From the NCBI GenBank assembly GCA_017538965.1, contig JAFYHU010000004.1, forward strand, positions 1 through 64,000: a stretch of 64,000 bases of DNA, in the 5' to 3' direction. Position 1 is the stretch's first letter. Each line of letters opens with the position of its first letter. The translations under genes and the position numbers were made by a program. The notes under the pieces were generated by a model, which saw nothing but the letters and a program-made list of their open reading frames with translations, did not search any database and had not been told where the DNA came from. This document shows, in pieces, positions 24,454 through 33,732 of the stretch. The DNA is from Oscillospiraceae bacterium (lineage in GTDB: Bacteria; Bacillota; Clostridia; Oscillospirales; Oscillospiraceae).

Positions 24454-24475
24454 GGCAGGAGAAGCCATAAAAAAC

Positions 24476-24505
24476 TTGACGAAAACAGGCGAACTGTGTT
24501 ACGAT
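24476..24505 (+). promoter_or_regulatory. promoter of the pseudokinase-lectin gene
   Basis: TTGACG (24476-24481), an 18-bp spacer and TACGAT (24500-24505) form a near-consensus sigma-A promoter. The expected transcript start (about 24512) is only a few bases before the ATG at 24517, which matters for the start choice of the gene. Confidence 0.6.
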
Positions 24506-24516
24506 ACAACGAATGA

Positions 24517-26295
24517 ATGGTTCGTTTGAAACCTGCACGGGAGGTGCGGACGATCGAAAAACATGTTTTTGAGCCGGAGTATGCCATCAGCAGAAGACTG
24601 GTCGATCTGAGCCGGAAAGATCTGTGTGATCTGGTTGCCGAAATTGCGCGGCAGATCAAGGCGGAATCCGGAAACAAAGCATACCACGGTGGGATTTACC
24701 CGGAAAACATCAGCCGCAATCCCGACGGAGTCATCGCCATCGGCCCCGTAAAGAAAAGTGAATGGAGCGAACAGGAACTGCCCTATATCGCCCCGGAGAT
24801 CTATTGGAACAACAAAAACTCGCCGCAATCCGATGTCTATGCGCTCGGCCTGATTCTGTATTACGGAGCCAGCGCCGGAAAGCTTCCTTTTGAAGGAGAG
24901 AGCGGCAATGCCCAGCTGATGCGGATGAGCGGCAAGACGGTCTATGCTCCCGCCGCGGCAGGAAGGCACCTGGGCGACATCATCGAAAAGGCGCTTCGCT
25001 TCAAAGAGGGGGACCGTTACCGCAACCCCGAAGAAATGGCCGTCATGCTGGATTACTGCGAGGACAATCGCCTTCTGCATCACAAGTCAGGCGCCGAAGC
25101 CATCTTCCAGAAGAGCGAGGAAGAACTCAGCGATCTCGAGCAGATCATGCTGAAAATCATTGACGGCGAGGCGGACGCCGAGCTTGCCGCAGAAAAAGAG
25201 GCGGATGAGGACGACTATCTGAATGAAATTGTCGCATCCGTACGCGGCGAAGGAGACGACAGCGTGCAGACAGAAGACGAGATGTTTTCCCGGGCCGGCC
25301 TTGTCCGGCCGGAAAAGAAACCGAAACCGGAGGAGAAGGACAACAGTCTGGCCGAGATATTCGGACTGGACGAGCCGGACCCCGTGGACCCGGCCGAGCT
25401 TGAAATGGAGGAGGAGATTCGCGTGTATGAACCCGGCAGCAGCAAGAAAGGCATTCCGATCCTGACGGAAGAGCAGGATCCGGAGCTTGCACCGATCACC
25501 GTCAAAAACAAGGGCGGAAGAAAAGCACCGGTCAAGACAAACAAAGCACCGCAGCCCGAAGAGGAGACCGAACAGAAAAAACGCCCCTTCCTGGTGGTTC
25601 TGCTCCTTCTGGCGGTTCTGCTGATTGCGGCAGTGGTCGCCAATATCCTGATCAATGCCTTCTCAGCCAATACCGATGACCGCGGTGCGTCGAACGTGAC
25701 CATCGTTGTGCCGACCGTCGACCCGCAGGCAACCACCGACGTGGACATTTCCGCCATCCTGTCTGAGCAGCAGATTCAGCAGCAGGCAGAGCTGGAAGCC
25801 CAGCAGGCCCAGCAGGCGGAACTGGAAGCCCAGCAGCAGGCAGAGCTGGAAGCCCAGCAGGCCCAGGCCGAGCTTGCCCTTGCAGATCCCAATGCTCCGC
25901 ACACCTATGAAGTCATCAAGGCTGACGTCGGCTGGCTCGAGGCGCAGCAGGCTGCCCATGATCACGGTGGTTTCCTGGCCGTCATCAACACCGAGGACGA
26001 ACTCAACCAGGTAGTTGCCCTGGCAGAAGAAGCCGGAATCGACCGCGTATGGATCGGCGCACACCGTGAGGACGGCAACATCGTCTGGGAGAGCGGCGAG
26101 AACATCACCTTCTATCCCTGGGACAACGGCGAGCCTTCCTATACCGACAGCGGAGACGGCGCCTCCGAAGACTATGTCCTGCTCTGGAAACACGGCGGGA
26201 AGTGGGTTTACAACGACAGCCGCGAAAATCCGCTTACCGATTTCTACGGAATGTACGGCGGCCATATCGGCTATGCAGTCGAAAAAGTAGGCTGA
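24517..26295 (+). CDS. pseudokinase - transmembrane - C-type lectin-like protein
   Basis: Residues 1-190 are a kinase C-lobe without an N-lobe: YHGGIYPENIS replaces HRDxKxxN, so the catalytic Asp is lost, AIGPVKKSEW replaces DFG, but YIAPEIYW (APE) and SDVYALGLILYYG remain. An acidic linker follows, a transmembrane helix (FLVVLLLLAVLLIAAVVANI, about 350-375), a Gln/Ala/Glu-rich repeat stalk, and a C-terminal C-type-lectin-like domain (GWLEAQQAAHDHGGFLAVI, VWIGAHREDGNIVWESGE, NGEPS, KWVYND). It is probably a surface receptor. Start: ATG 24517 is only about 5 nt after the predicted transcript start; GGGAGGTG (24539-24546) instead precedes an in-frame ATC at 24553. Confidence 0.75.
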   Translation: MVRLKPAREVRTIEKHVFEPEYAISRRLVDLSRKDLCDLVAEIARQIKAESGNKAYHGGIYPENISRNPDGVIAIGPVKKSEWSEQELPYIAPEIYWNNKNSPQSDVYALGLILYYGASAGKLPFEGESGNAQLMRMSGKTVYAPAAAGRHLGDIIEKALRFKEGDRYRNPEEMAVMLDYCEDNRLLHHKSGAEAIFQKSEEELSDLEQIMLKIIDGEADAELAAEKEADEDDYLNEIVASVRGEGDDSVQTEDEMFSRAGLVRPEKKPKPEEKDNSLAEIFGLDEPDPVDPAELEMEEEIRVYEPGSSKKGIPILTEEQDPELAPITVKNKGGRKAPVKTNKAPQPEEETEQKKRPFLVVLLLLAVLLIAAVVANILINAFSANTDDRGASNVTIVVPTVDPQATTDVDISAILSEQQIQQQAELEAQQAQQAELEAQQQAELEAQQAQAELALADPNAPHTYEVIKADVGWLEAQQAAHDHGGFLAVINTEDELNQVVALAEEAGIDRVWIGAHREDGNIVWESGENITFYPWDNGEPSYTDSGDGASEDYVLLWKHGGKWVYNDSRENPLTDFYGMYGGHIGYAVEKVG

Positions 26296-26328
26296 TCGGA
26301 CTGCCTGAGAGAATTGATTTGTCAGAAA

Positions 26329-26353
26329 CAGGGGACGCAGATTGCGTCCCCTG
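26329..26353. terminator. hairpin after the pseudokinase-lectin gene
   Basis: CAGGGGACGCA (26329-26339) and TGCGTCCCCTG (26343-26353) form an 11-bp stem over the loop GAT. No T tract follows, so it may be a weak terminator or a leader structure for the copper ATPase gene. Confidence 0.5.
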
Positions 26354-26418
26354 CCTGCAACTTGAAGGTTTGGAAACATTAACACGGTTGCTTTCACAGC
26401 ATTTTTCAGAGGTTTTTG

Positions 26419-29001
26419 ATGAAACAGTATGTTGTCACCGGTATGAGCTGTGCCGCCTGTCAGGCACGCGTGGAAAAGGCGGTTTCGTCCGTTCCCGGCG
26501 TACAGGCCTGCAGCGTCAGCCTGCTGACCAATTCCATGGGTGTTGAAGGGCCGGCGTCTCCGGAAACCGTCATCTCGGCAGTCGAGAAGGCGGGCTACGG
26601 CGCGGCGGTAAAGGGCGAACCCGGCTCTGCGGAAAGGCGAGATCGTTTCGCCGCGGAAGAAGATGCGCTCCGGGACCGGGAAACGCCCGTCCTGAAGCGC
26701 CGTCTTGTGCTGTCCCTGGGTTTTCTGCTGCTCCTCATGTACATCGGCATGGGGCACAACATGCTGTCCTGGCCGCTGCCTTCCTGGCTTGAGCACAATC
26801 ACCTCGGCCTGACGCTGACCCAGATGCTTCTGGCTCTGACGGTGATGATCATCAACCGCAGGTTCTTTACGAGCGGCTTTTCGTCCCTGCTGCACGGCGC
26901 GCCGAATATGGACACGCTGGTTGCGCTGGGCTCGGGCGTGAGCTTCGGATGGAGCCTCTTCGTCTTCTATGAGATGTGCGGCATGATCACCCGCGGTGCC
27001 GACAACATGGCATTGACAGAACTCTATCACAATCAGCTCTACTTTGAATCCGCTGCCATGATCCCGGCCCTTATTACCGTGGGCAAGATGCTCGAAGCCA
27101 TGTCCAAAGGACGGACGACCGACGCTCTGAAAAGCCTGATGAAGCTGGCCCCGCAGACCGCGGTTCTCCTCCGGGACGGGGAAGAAATTGAAGTCGGAAT
27201 TGAAGAAGTCCGGACGGATGACGTGTTTGTCGTCCGCCCCGGCGAGAGCATCCCCGTCGACGGCATTGTCCTTGAAGGAAGCGCGGCCGTGGATGAATCT
27301 GCGCTTACGGGAGAATCGATTCCGGTTGACAAGGCGGAGGGCGACCGCGTCAGCGCGGCGACCATCAACCGCTCCGGCTTTCTCCGCTGCCGGGCAACCC
27401 GGGTCGGAGAAGACACCACGCTCAGTCAGATCGTCCGCATGGTTTCGGATGCCGCAGCCACCAAAGCCCCGATCGCGCGGATTGCAGACCGCGTGTCCGG
27501 CGTGTTCGTTCCGGCTGTGATCCTCATCGCCGGCCTTGTCGTTGCCGGCTGGCTCCTGGCCGGGCAGACGCCCGGTTTTGCCCTGGCGCGCGGCATTTCG
27601 GTTCTGGTCATCTCCTGTCCCTGCGCGCTCGGACTGGCAACCCCGGTTGCCGTCATGGTCGGAAACGGCCTGGGAGCCCGAAACGGCATTCTATTCAAAA
27701 CCGGAGAAGCTCTCGAAACGGCCGGAAAGGTTCAGATCATGGCGCTGGACAAGACCGGAACCATTACCTCGGGCGAGCCGCGCGTCACCGATCTTCTGCC
27801 TGCCAACGGCGTCGGCGAGTCAGAACTGCTGAAGGCGGCCTATGCGCTTGAGCACCTGAGCGAGCATCCTCTGGCCCGTGCGATCGCAGCGGAATCGGAG
27901 AAGCGGGGACTGAAGCCCGATGACGTCACCGATTTTCTTGTTCTGCCCGGAAACGGCCTGCAGGCTGTCCGAAACGGCCGAAGCCTCTGCGCCGGGAGCG
28001 CCGCTTATGCCGAATCCCTTGGGATCAGGCCTTCGCAGGAATTCAGGGGTTCTTCCCTCGGGCATGCCGCCGAAGCGCTTGCCGGACAGGGAAAGACGCC
28101 TCTGTTCTTCGTGGAGGATGGTCGGCTGCTCGGTATCATTGCCGTTGCCGATGCCGTGAAAGGCGATTCCGCCGAAGCGATCGCCCAGCTGCGGAACATG
28201 GGCATCGAGGTCTGCATGCTCACCGGCGACAACGAGCGAACCGCTGACGCCATCGGTGCGGAAACCGGCGTTGATCGCGTCTTTGCCGGCGTCCTGCCCG
28301 ACGGCAAGGAGGCCGTGATCCGCTCTCTTCAAAAGCGCGGAACCGTGGCCATGGTCGGGGACGGCATCAACGATGCTCCGGCGCTGACCCGGGCAGATCT
28401 CGGCATCGCCGTCGGTGCCGGCACCGATGTGGCCATTGACAGCGCGGACGTCGTTCTGATGAACAGCCGGCTGAGCGACGTGGCGGCTGCGATCCGCCTC
28501 AGCCGCGCAACCCTGCGAAACATCCATGAAAACCTGTTCTGGGCTTTCTTTTATAACGCAATATGCATTCCTCTGGCGGCGGGACTCTTTTCCTGGAAGA
28601 TGAATCCGATGATCGGGGCTGTGGCGATGAGCCTTTCAAGCTTTACGGTCTGCATGAACGCGCTGCGCCTGAACCTGTTCAACATGCATGACAGCAGCCG
28701 CGACAGACCGCTGCGCAGGCGCGCGCTTCCGGCGGAAGATATTCAGCCCGCTGCGGAAGAGAGAAAACTGCTTCTCCGCATAGACGGAATGATGTGCGAA
28801 CACTGTGAGGCGGCGGTGAAAAAAGCGCTGGAAAAACTGAACTTCATCGCCGAAGCCGAAGCCAGCCATGAGAAGGGGATTGCCGTGGTGACGCTGTGCG
28901 GCAAGGCAGATGAAGAAGCCATGAGAAAAGCGATCGAAGACGAGGATTACGAGCTGCTGGAAGTCCGAAAGGAAGAGGCCGGAGGATCGGCGGGAAACTG
29001 A
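26419..29001 (+). CDS. copA: copper-translocating P-type ATPase
   Basis: It has an N-terminal metal-binding domain ([14 protein letters not shown]), the CPx motif [10 protein letters not shown] in transmembrane helix 6, DKTGTIT with the phosphorylated Asp, [12 protein letters not shown], and a second metal-binding domain at the C-terminus ([14 protein letters not shown]), an unusual placement compared with the tandem N-terminal domains of most CopA proteins. It exports Cu(I) from the cytoplasm. The start is ATG 26419, after CAGAGG; a TTG one codon earlier is less likely. No CsoR or CopZ gene is adjacent. Confidence 0.93.
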   Translation: MKQYVVTGMSCAACQARVEKAVSSVPGVQACSVSLLTNSMGVEGPASPETVISAVEKAGYGAAVKGEPGSAERRDRFAAEEDALRDRETPVLKRRLVLSLGFLLLLMYIGMGHNMLSWPLPSWLEHNHLGLTLTQMLLALTVMIINRRFFTSGFSSLLHGAPNMDTLVALGSGVSFGWSLFVFYEMCGMITRGADNMALTELYHNQLYFESAAMIPALITVGKMLEAMSKGRTTDALKSLMKLAPQTAVLLRDGEEIEVGIEEVRTDDVFVVRPGESIPVDGIVLEGSAAVDESALTGESIPVDKAEGDRVSAATINRSGFLRCRATRVGEDTTLSQIVRMVSDAAATKAPIARIADRVSGVFVPAVILIAGLVVAGWLLAGQTPGFALARGISVLVISCPCALGLATPVAVMVGNGLGARNGILFKTGEALETAGKVQIMALDKTGTITSGEPRVTDLLPANGVGESELLKAAYALEHLSEHPLARAIAAESEKRGLKPDDVTDFLVLPGNGLQAVRNGRSLCAGSAAYAESLGIRPSQEFRGSSLGHAAEALAGQGKTPLFFVEDGRLLGIIAVADAVKGDSAEAIAQLRNMGIEVCMLTGDNERTADAIGAETGVDRVFAGVLPDGKEAVIRSLQKRGTVAMVGDGINDAPALTRADLGIAVGAGTDVAIDSADVVLMNSRLSDVAAAIRLSRATLRNIHENLFWAFFYNAICIPLAAGLFSWKMNPMIGAVAMSLSSFTVCMNALRLNLFNMHDSSRDRPLRRRALPAEDIQPAAEERKLLLRIDGMMCEHCEAAVKKALEKLNFIAEAEASHEKGIAVVTLCGKADEEAMRKAIEDEDYELLEVRKEEAGGSAGN

Positions 29002-29010
29002 AAAAAGTAC

Positions 29011-29039
29011 TTGCTTTTTTCAGCCGCCTGTGCTATTAT
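29011..29039 (+). promoter_or_regulatory. promoter of tRNA-Arg
   Basis: TTGCTT (29011-29016) and TATTAT (29034-29039) are 17 bp apart and end 16 bp before the mature tRNA start. Confidence 0.6.
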
Positions 29040-29055
29040 TCATGAGCTTGCAAAT

Positions 29056-29132
29056 GCGCGATTAGCTCAGCTGGATAGAGCGTCTGGCTACGGACCAGAA
29101 GGTCAGGGGTTCGAATCCCTTATCGCGTGCCA
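29056..29132 (+). tRNA. tRNA-Arg (anticodon ACG)
   Basis: The 77-nt cloverleaf is complete. The acceptor stem is GCGCGAT/ATCGCGT with a G-U end pair, the anticodon loop is CTACGGA with anticodon ACG, the T loop is TTCGAAT, and CCA is encoded (29130-29132). The 3' half is the likely attachment core for the element that follows. A hairpin terminator begins at 29135. Confidence 0.95.
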
Positions 29133-29134
29133 AG

Positions 29135-29170
29135 AAAAACCGCTTGTTATGAAGAAAACAGGCGGTTTTT
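29135..29170 (+). terminator. rho-independent terminator after tRNA-Arg
   Basis: AAAAACCGC near 29135 pairs with GCGGTTTTT ending at 29170; the stem is about 13 bp with small mismatches and is followed by GGTATTTTTT. Confidence 0.7.
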
Positions 29171-29239
29171 GGTATTTTTTGAGGTTTTTACTTTTTAAGG
29201 TAAACGAAATAATTCAACTATAATTCAACTTGCTTTTGT

Positions 29240-30631
29240 TCAGGCCCTTTTGAGAAAAACACTTTCCAGTATTTCTGCATTCTGCCTGTCGGCTTCCTTG
29301 AGCACATGGCTGTAAATATCGGTTGTCGTGGAGACTTTGGAGTGGCCAAGACGCTTTGATACGGAAACAACATCGACTTTGTTGTATATGAGCATTGAGG
29401 CCATTGTATGGCGGAACTTGTGCGGATAAATATGGGGGAGATTGTTCCTCTTTGCAAAACGATCAAGCCAGGACGTCACACTGTCCGGATGCATCGGGGA
29501 GCCGTTTTCCTGTGTAAACAGAAGCTGGTCCGGGTTCTTAAAGAGCTCGCCTTTCTTCTTTGCGTCTGCTTTCTGAACGGTTTGCCAGTCTTCGAGCAAT
29601 TTGATAGTGGCCTGAGGAACGGCAACCAGACGGACAGAATCTTCGGTTTTTGGCGTGTCCTGATATACGCCGATATCGGAAGCATACAGGACGTTGTTGG
29701 AGATCCGCAGCTGATTTCCTTTGAAATCGACATCAGGCCAGCGAAGACCGACAATTTCTCCGCGGCGGCAGCCTGTGATCAGCAGCAGGTGAGTGATAAC
29801 CCGCCACTTGAGCGGTTCGCGCTCCAGAGCGGCGAGAATCGCGGGGAGATCGGCAGACTGCAGGCTTTCCACCTCCTTCTGGGTAACCTTCGGAGGCTCG
29901 GCATTTGCAGCGACGTTGAAAGGAATGAGCCCGTCTTTTACAGCCTGTCGAAGAACGGTGGAGATCAGGCGGTGGTACTCAGTCACGGTCTTTGCGCTGA
30001 GTGTATGATTCTCATTGACCACAAGAAAAGTCTTTTCAAATCTCAGGTTCAGAGCATCGGCGATTTTCTGCGCTGTTTTTACGCTGCATGTATCACCGCG
30101 AACGGCAGCGGAGACGGTAGATTCAGAAAGGCCGGTGCTTTTTGCTATTCCGGCCCGGGTCAGGTGCTTTTCTTTCAAAATGGCCGGGAGATCTGCCACG
30201 GATTTTGCAATTGTGGATTTGACGGTCGTTTTCGAAAGCTTTGTATAAAGCCGGTTGAGATCGTCTGCGCGAATATCTTTCAGCTTTAAATGACCGATCT
30301 CCGGATAGATGCGCTTTGTCAGGTCGCGATAGGAAGCAATGGTTTTGTGCTTTGCCCCTCTGTTTTCCTTCAGATCAATCACATAATCACAGTACTCATC
30401 AAACCGGCGGCGGCTGTCGCTGGTGGTCCCTTCCCGACATTCTTTCTCAAAGGTCGCGGCGAAAGCCTCGGCCTTTTTTCTTGCGCTTTCTTCCTTCCAG
30501 GTGGGGGAGACTTCAAAAGTTGCGGTCCAGGGCTTGAGCTGCTTTCCGTCAGCGCCCCGGCCGCGATGAACACGGATGCTATAGGAGATCAGCTTACCGT
30601 TCTTGTCGCGGCGTTCTTGAAGATTTGCCAT
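29240..30631 (-). CDS. int: tyrosine recombinase (integrase) with an internal HTH insertion
   Basis: The C-terminal catalytic domain is complete: RRGEIVGLRWPDVD (Arg I), HKFRHTMASML (His-x-x-Arg), RLGHSKVSTTTDIYSHV (His and Tyr). The N-terminus has an AP2-like arm-binding domain (LISYSIRVHRGRGADG) and a core-binding SAM-like domain. About residues 155-195 (LTRAGIAKSTGLSESTVSAA) form a LacI/XRE-like helix-turn-helix inserted into the core-binding domain, which is unusual. It integrates the element at tRNA-Arg. The first 38 nt overlap the end of the repressor gene, so both are one transcript. Confidence 0.92.
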   Translation of the reverse strand: MANLQERRDKNGKLISYSIRVHRGRGADGKQLKPWTATFEVSPTWKEESARKKAEAFAATFEKECREGTTSDSRRRFDEYCDYVIDLKENRGAKHKTIASYRDLTKRIYPEIGHLKLKDIRADDLNRLYTKLSKTTVKSTIAKSVADLPAILKEKHLTRAGIAKSTGLSESTVSAAVRGDTCSVKTAQKIADALNLRFEKTFLVVNENHTLSAKTVTEYHRLISTVLRQAVKDGLIPFNVAANAEPPKVTQKEVESLQSADLPAILAALEREPLKWRVITHLLLITGCRRGEIVGLRWPDVDFKGNQLRISNNVLYASDIGVYQDTPKTEDSVRLVAVPQATIKLLEDWQTVQKADAKKKGELFKNPDQLLFTQENGSPMHPDSVTSWLDRFAKRNNLPHIYPHKFRHTMASMLIYNKVDVVSVSKRLGHSKVSTTTDIYSHVLKEADRQNAEILESVFLKRA

Positions 30632-31247
30632 TTCTTAGTCCTTTCTTCAGTTTTCTGATCGTTGACTGTATCTCAACCAGAACTGCATTTTCCATGACAT
30701 CTGCAGTTAAGTTGAGAGCGGAATCGATATATCCGTTTCCATGTGCTTCTGTGATGCTGCCATCCAGAAGCATCTGTCTGTTAAAGGTGCCGTCGAATTT
30801 GAAAAAGAACCACAGGAGGCTGAGAAGACTGCGGGAGAATTCCCTTTTCTTATAATGCCCTTCGTCCCAGATCAGAAGATCTAAAACAGAAGCACATTGA
30901 TCCCCGAATCCCCATTTCCTGGCTGAACACAGATACCGGACGGATTCCGGGGAGAGACCTGTTTCTTCACTGATATAATTCTCGTTGTGGGTTTTCTCTT
31001 CGTAGTCGCCGAGAAGATAACCACAGTCACATTGGAAAAGCTTGGAAAGAGCAAAGATCCTGTTCAGAGGTGGAATGCTGATCCCGCGTTCCCAGTCGGA
31101 AATCGTGTTCTGGCCGATGACCTCATCCCCTGTCAATGCGGCAACTTCTCCCGCCAGTTCCTCCTGTGTCAGATTCAAAGCTTTGCGCTCTGCGCGAATG
31201 CGTTCAGCGATGATCTGAGATCTTTCGTGAATTGAAATATCGGACAT
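30594..31247 (-). CDS. XRE/cI-type repressor of the element
   Basis: The N-terminal helix-turn-helix is IAERIRAERKALNLTQEELA, then VIGQNTISDWERGISIPPLN, as in phage-like repressors. The C-terminal region (YLLGDYEEKTHNENYISEE) is a helical dimerisation domain, not an S24 peptidase, so it would not be self-cleaved by RecA. It precedes the integrase gene on the same transcript. Operator-like repeats with TATATCG half-sites lie in the divergent promoter region to its right. Confidence 0.85.
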   Translation of the reverse strand: MSDISIHERSQIIAERIRAERKALNLTQEELAGEVAALTGDEVIGQNTISDWERGISIPPLNRIFALSKLFQCDCGYLLGDYEEKTHNENYISEETGLSPESVRYLCSARKWGFGDQCASVLDLLIWDEGHYKKREFSRSLLSLLWFFFKFDGTFNRQMLLDGSITEAHGNGYIDSALNLTADVMENAVLVEIQSTIRKLKKGLRNGKSSRTPRQER

Positions 31248-31340
31248 AACGATAAATACTCCTTTTATTATATCGATTTAACGATATAATACCATAGTCA
31301 AGCGGGCTTGTCAATGATATAATTTGGGCAACGATAAAAA
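31248..31340. promoter_or_regulatory. divergent promoter with repressor operators
   Basis: A palindrome at 31268-31289 (TTATATCG, ATTTAA, CGATATAA) lies between the repressor and the excisionase gene. Related ACGATA motifs occur near 31247-31256 and 31328-31337. This matches the switch region of a lysogeny module. Confidence 0.6.
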
Positions 31341-31359
31341 AGAAAAGGAGCGTAAAACG

Positions 31360-31563
31360 ATGGCAAGTTTATTCACGGTTAGACAGGAGGCAAAGAATCC
31401 GGAATGCCCCTACACCGAGCACAGACTGAGATTGATGATCGCGGAGGGCACCTGCCCGGGCGTCCCGGTCGGGAACCGATTCATGATCAATCATGCGGCT
31501 TTGATGGAGCAGGTCAACGCGCAGAGCGTTGCCAATGTCAGAACGGAGGCAGCGAGACCATGA
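31360..31563 (+). CDS. excisionase-like small HTH protein
   Basis: The 67-residue protein starts MASLFTVRQEAKNPECP with AAAAGGAG upstream. The pattern LFTVRQEA, then YTEHRLRLMIAEGTCPGVPV and RFMINHAALMEQVN is that of excisionase-type DNA-binding proteins (MerR/Xis-like winged HTH with a final strand). It is divergent from the repressor and is the first gene of the rightward operon. Its stop overlaps the next start (ATGA). Confidence 0.7.
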   Translation: MASLFTVRQEAKNPECPYTEHRLRLMIAEGTCPGVPVGNRFMINHAALMEQVNAQSVANVRTEAARP

Positions 31564-32189
31564 GCGAACGAAGAGACAGTTCAGCTGGCTTACACCTTAA
31601 TATTTATGTTGAGGTCAGGGAAAGAGTCAGCACCGCGGAGGCCGCAAGGTATTACGGGTATGAGCCGAATCGGGCTGGTTTTATCTGCTGCCCCTTCCAT
31701 GGGGAGCGGACGCCGAGTCTCAAGCTTTATGCAGATGGATTCTATTGTTTCGGGTGCGGAACGGGAGGCAGCGTGATTGACTTTGTGGGCAGGCTGTTTC
31801 ACCTTGATCCGCTCGGAGCTGTCAGACGCCTGGATCAGGATTTTCACCTCGGACTACCTGTTGGCTGCCCTCCGACCGCAGCGGAGCGGGAGGCAGCCCG
31901 GCGGCGCCGGCATACAGACGAGGCAAGGAAATTGTTTGCCGGGTGGCGGGATCAGATGCTTTTGCAGATCAACGCGGCAATCAGAACAGCGAACACGGCA
32001 GACCCTGGTAATGTGACAGAATCCGAAGCGATGGCGATCAGATACCGGGAAACTCTTGAGTTCTGGGGAAATCAGCTGTCGGGCGGCGTTCTTTCCGAAC
32101 AGATGGAGATCTTCCGTGACCGGGAGGAGGTGGAGCGATTATGCAGGACCATTTTGAACAGTATGCCGAAGAAATCGCAGGCAGCCTGA
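31560..32189 (+). CDS. CHC2 zinc-finger primase-like protein
   Basis: The 209-residue protein carries a DnaG-type zinc ribbon: FICCPFHGERTPSLKLY, then GFYCFGCGTGGSVIDFV (C..H..C..C). No TOPRIM or polymerase domain follows; the C-terminal half is helical. In small phage-like elements this pairs with a DUF3987/helicase-type protein for replication. The start at 31560 has GGAGGC upstream and overlaps the excisionase stop. Confidence 0.85.
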   Translation: MSERRDSSAGLHLNIYVEVRERVSTAEAARYYGYEPNRAGFICCPFHGERTPSLKLYADGFYCFGCGTGGSVIDFVGRLFHLDPLGAVRRLDQDFHLGLPVGCPPTAAEREAARRRRHTDEARKLFAGWRDQMLLQINAAIRTANTADPGNVTESEAMAIRYRETLEFWGNQLSGGVLSEQMEIFRDREEVERLCRTILNSMPKKSQAA

Positions 32190-33616
32190 CCCCTTTTGCA
32201 GATTTTGCACCTTTTCAGGAGGTTGTCAGACCGCAATTCCCGACGGAGAAGCTGCCGCACGTCTTGAGCACCATGGTCGAATGTCTGGCCGATTCCACGC
32301 AGACACCGGAAGAAATGGCCGGCATTCTCTCACTCGGGGTACTGGCCGCTCTGTATCAGTCGCGGTTCCATGTGGAGATCACGCCGGACTGGAGAGAGCC
32401 GCTCTGCCTGTATTGTGCGGCGGTGGCCTCGCCGGGTGAACGCAAGTCGGCGGTGATCTCCGCACTGACAAAGCCGATTTACGAATTTGAGGCCGAGCAG
32501 AGAGAGCTGGACGCTGAGGAGATCGAACAGAACAAAACAGAGCGGGCAATCCTGGAAGGAAAACTCCAGGCGGCAAAGCAGGCGGCTGTCAAGGGGAACG
32601 GCAAGAGACAGACTGCGCTTGACCTGGCGGCTGAGCTTTCTGCGTTTCAGGATCTTCATGAGCAGCGATGGCTTGTTGATGACACGACACCGGAGAAGCT
32701 GGTCGAAATGATGGAGCGGCAGAACGGCAGCCTGACTGTGTGCAGCGCGGAGGGCGGCATCTTTGACGCCATGCAGGGCCGCTATGATAAGACGTCGAAC
32801 TTTGACATTTACCTCAAAGCCCACGCCGGAGATCCCGTCATTGTGGACCGCATTGGCCGGAGATCCAACTATATTCAGTCGCCCAGGCTGACCATGATGC
32901 TGACCATACAACCGGAGGTGCTTGCGGGGCTTATGGGCAACACCACATTCCGGGGCCGCGGCCTCTGCGGCCGCTTTCTGTTCGCGGTATGCAGCAGCAG
33001 GGTCGGAGAGCGCAAAGTCTCACCGCCGCCGATTCCCGACGAGGTGAAAGAAGACTATCGGAGTTTTGTCAGACGGGCGCTGTCAGGAAGAGAGAAAGGA
33101 ACCATTCGTCTGTCTCCCGACGCGGACAAGCTGAGACGGAGCTATCAGGAATATGTGGAAGGTCTGCTGGGTGACAGATGGGAGTACATGCGGGACTGGG
33201 GAGGCAAACTGGTGGGCACCATGGTGCGGATTGCGGCGCTCATTCACTGCGCCCTGACCGCAGGAGATCCCACGAAAACAGAGATCAGCTATGAAACCAT
33301 GCAGGCCGCTCTGGACATTGCCGAGTTTCTTGGCGCTCATGCGGAGATTGCCTATCAGGTCATGGGGACGAATGAGGAGACGGAGGATGCGAGATACCTG
33401 TGGCGGAAGATCGGCGACGCCGACGAAATCAGCAGGATGGATCTGTTCTGCCTGTGTCAGAGCCATTTCCGCAGGATAAGCAGCATGGAGCCGGCTGTCC
33501 GGGTCCTGGTGAACCGTGGTTACATTGCTGAAATTGAAAAGACGACAGGCGGAAGGCCGACAACCATTCTCCGGGTGAATCCGCTTGCGAAAGCTGCGAA
33601 AGGTGCAAAAGCATGA
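32141..33616 (+). CDS. DUF3987 (YfjI-like) replication protein
   Basis: The 491-residue protein has the DUF3987 pattern: FPTEKLPHVLSTMVECLA, then LYCAAVASPGERKSAVISAL (P-loop-like GERKS), TVCSAEGGIFDAMQGRYD (Walker-B-like) and GRGLCGRFLFAVC. The family is a helicase-like NTPase in phages and satellites. The last 80 residues are a winged-helix-like tail. It overlaps the CHC2 gene by 49 bp. GGAGGTGGAG lies before the ATG. Confidence 0.85.
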   Translation: MQDHFEQYAEEIAGSLTPFADFAPFQEVVRPQFPTEKLPHVLSTMVECLADSTQTPEEMAGILSLGVLAALYQSRFHVEITPDWREPLCLYCAAVASPGERKSAVISALTKPIYEFEAEQRELDAEEIEQNKTERAILEGKLQAAKQAAVKGNGKRQTALDLAAELSAFQDLHEQRWLVDDTTPEKLVEMMERQNGSLTVCSAEGGIFDAMQGRYDKTSNFDIYLKAHAGDPVIVDRIGRRSNYIQSPRLTMMLTIQPEVLAGLMGNTTFRGRGLCGRFLFAVCSSRVGERKVSPPPIPDEVKEDYRSFVRRALSGREKGTIRLSPDADKLRRSYQEYVEGLLGDRWEYMRDWGGKLVGTMVRIAALIHCALTAGDPTKTEISYETMQAALDIAEFLGAHAEIAYQVMGTNEETEDARYLWRKIGDADEISRMDLFCLCQSHFRRISSMEPAVRVLVNRGYIAEIEKTTGGRPTTILRVNPLAKAAKGAKA

Positions 33617-33732
33617 GAAACAGGAAGTGGATAGAGTATGAGCGGAGAAAAGCCAGGTTGGCCAGGAAAAAACTGTCTCCTGCTCAATATGAAAGAGAGC
33701 TCAGGAAGATTGCAAAGGAGTTGAGAGTATGA
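33613..33732 (+). CDS. 39-residue conserved-looking basic protein
   Basis: ATG at 33613 overlaps the stop of the DUF3987 gene (ATGA), and the stop at 33730-33732 overlaps the next ATG (33729). The protein is a very basic helix (MRNRKWIEYERRKARLAR, then LSPAQYERELRKIAKEL). The tight double overlap argues for a real gene. Function unknown; a small DNA- or RNA-binding helper is possible. Confidence 0.6.
   Translation: MRNRKWIEYERRKARLARKKLSPAQYERELRKIAKELRV

Noticed and set aside
22801-24468. Long minus-strand frame opposite the DUF5131 and GNAT-fusion genes
   Set aside because: It overlaps two well-supported genes and shows no domain.
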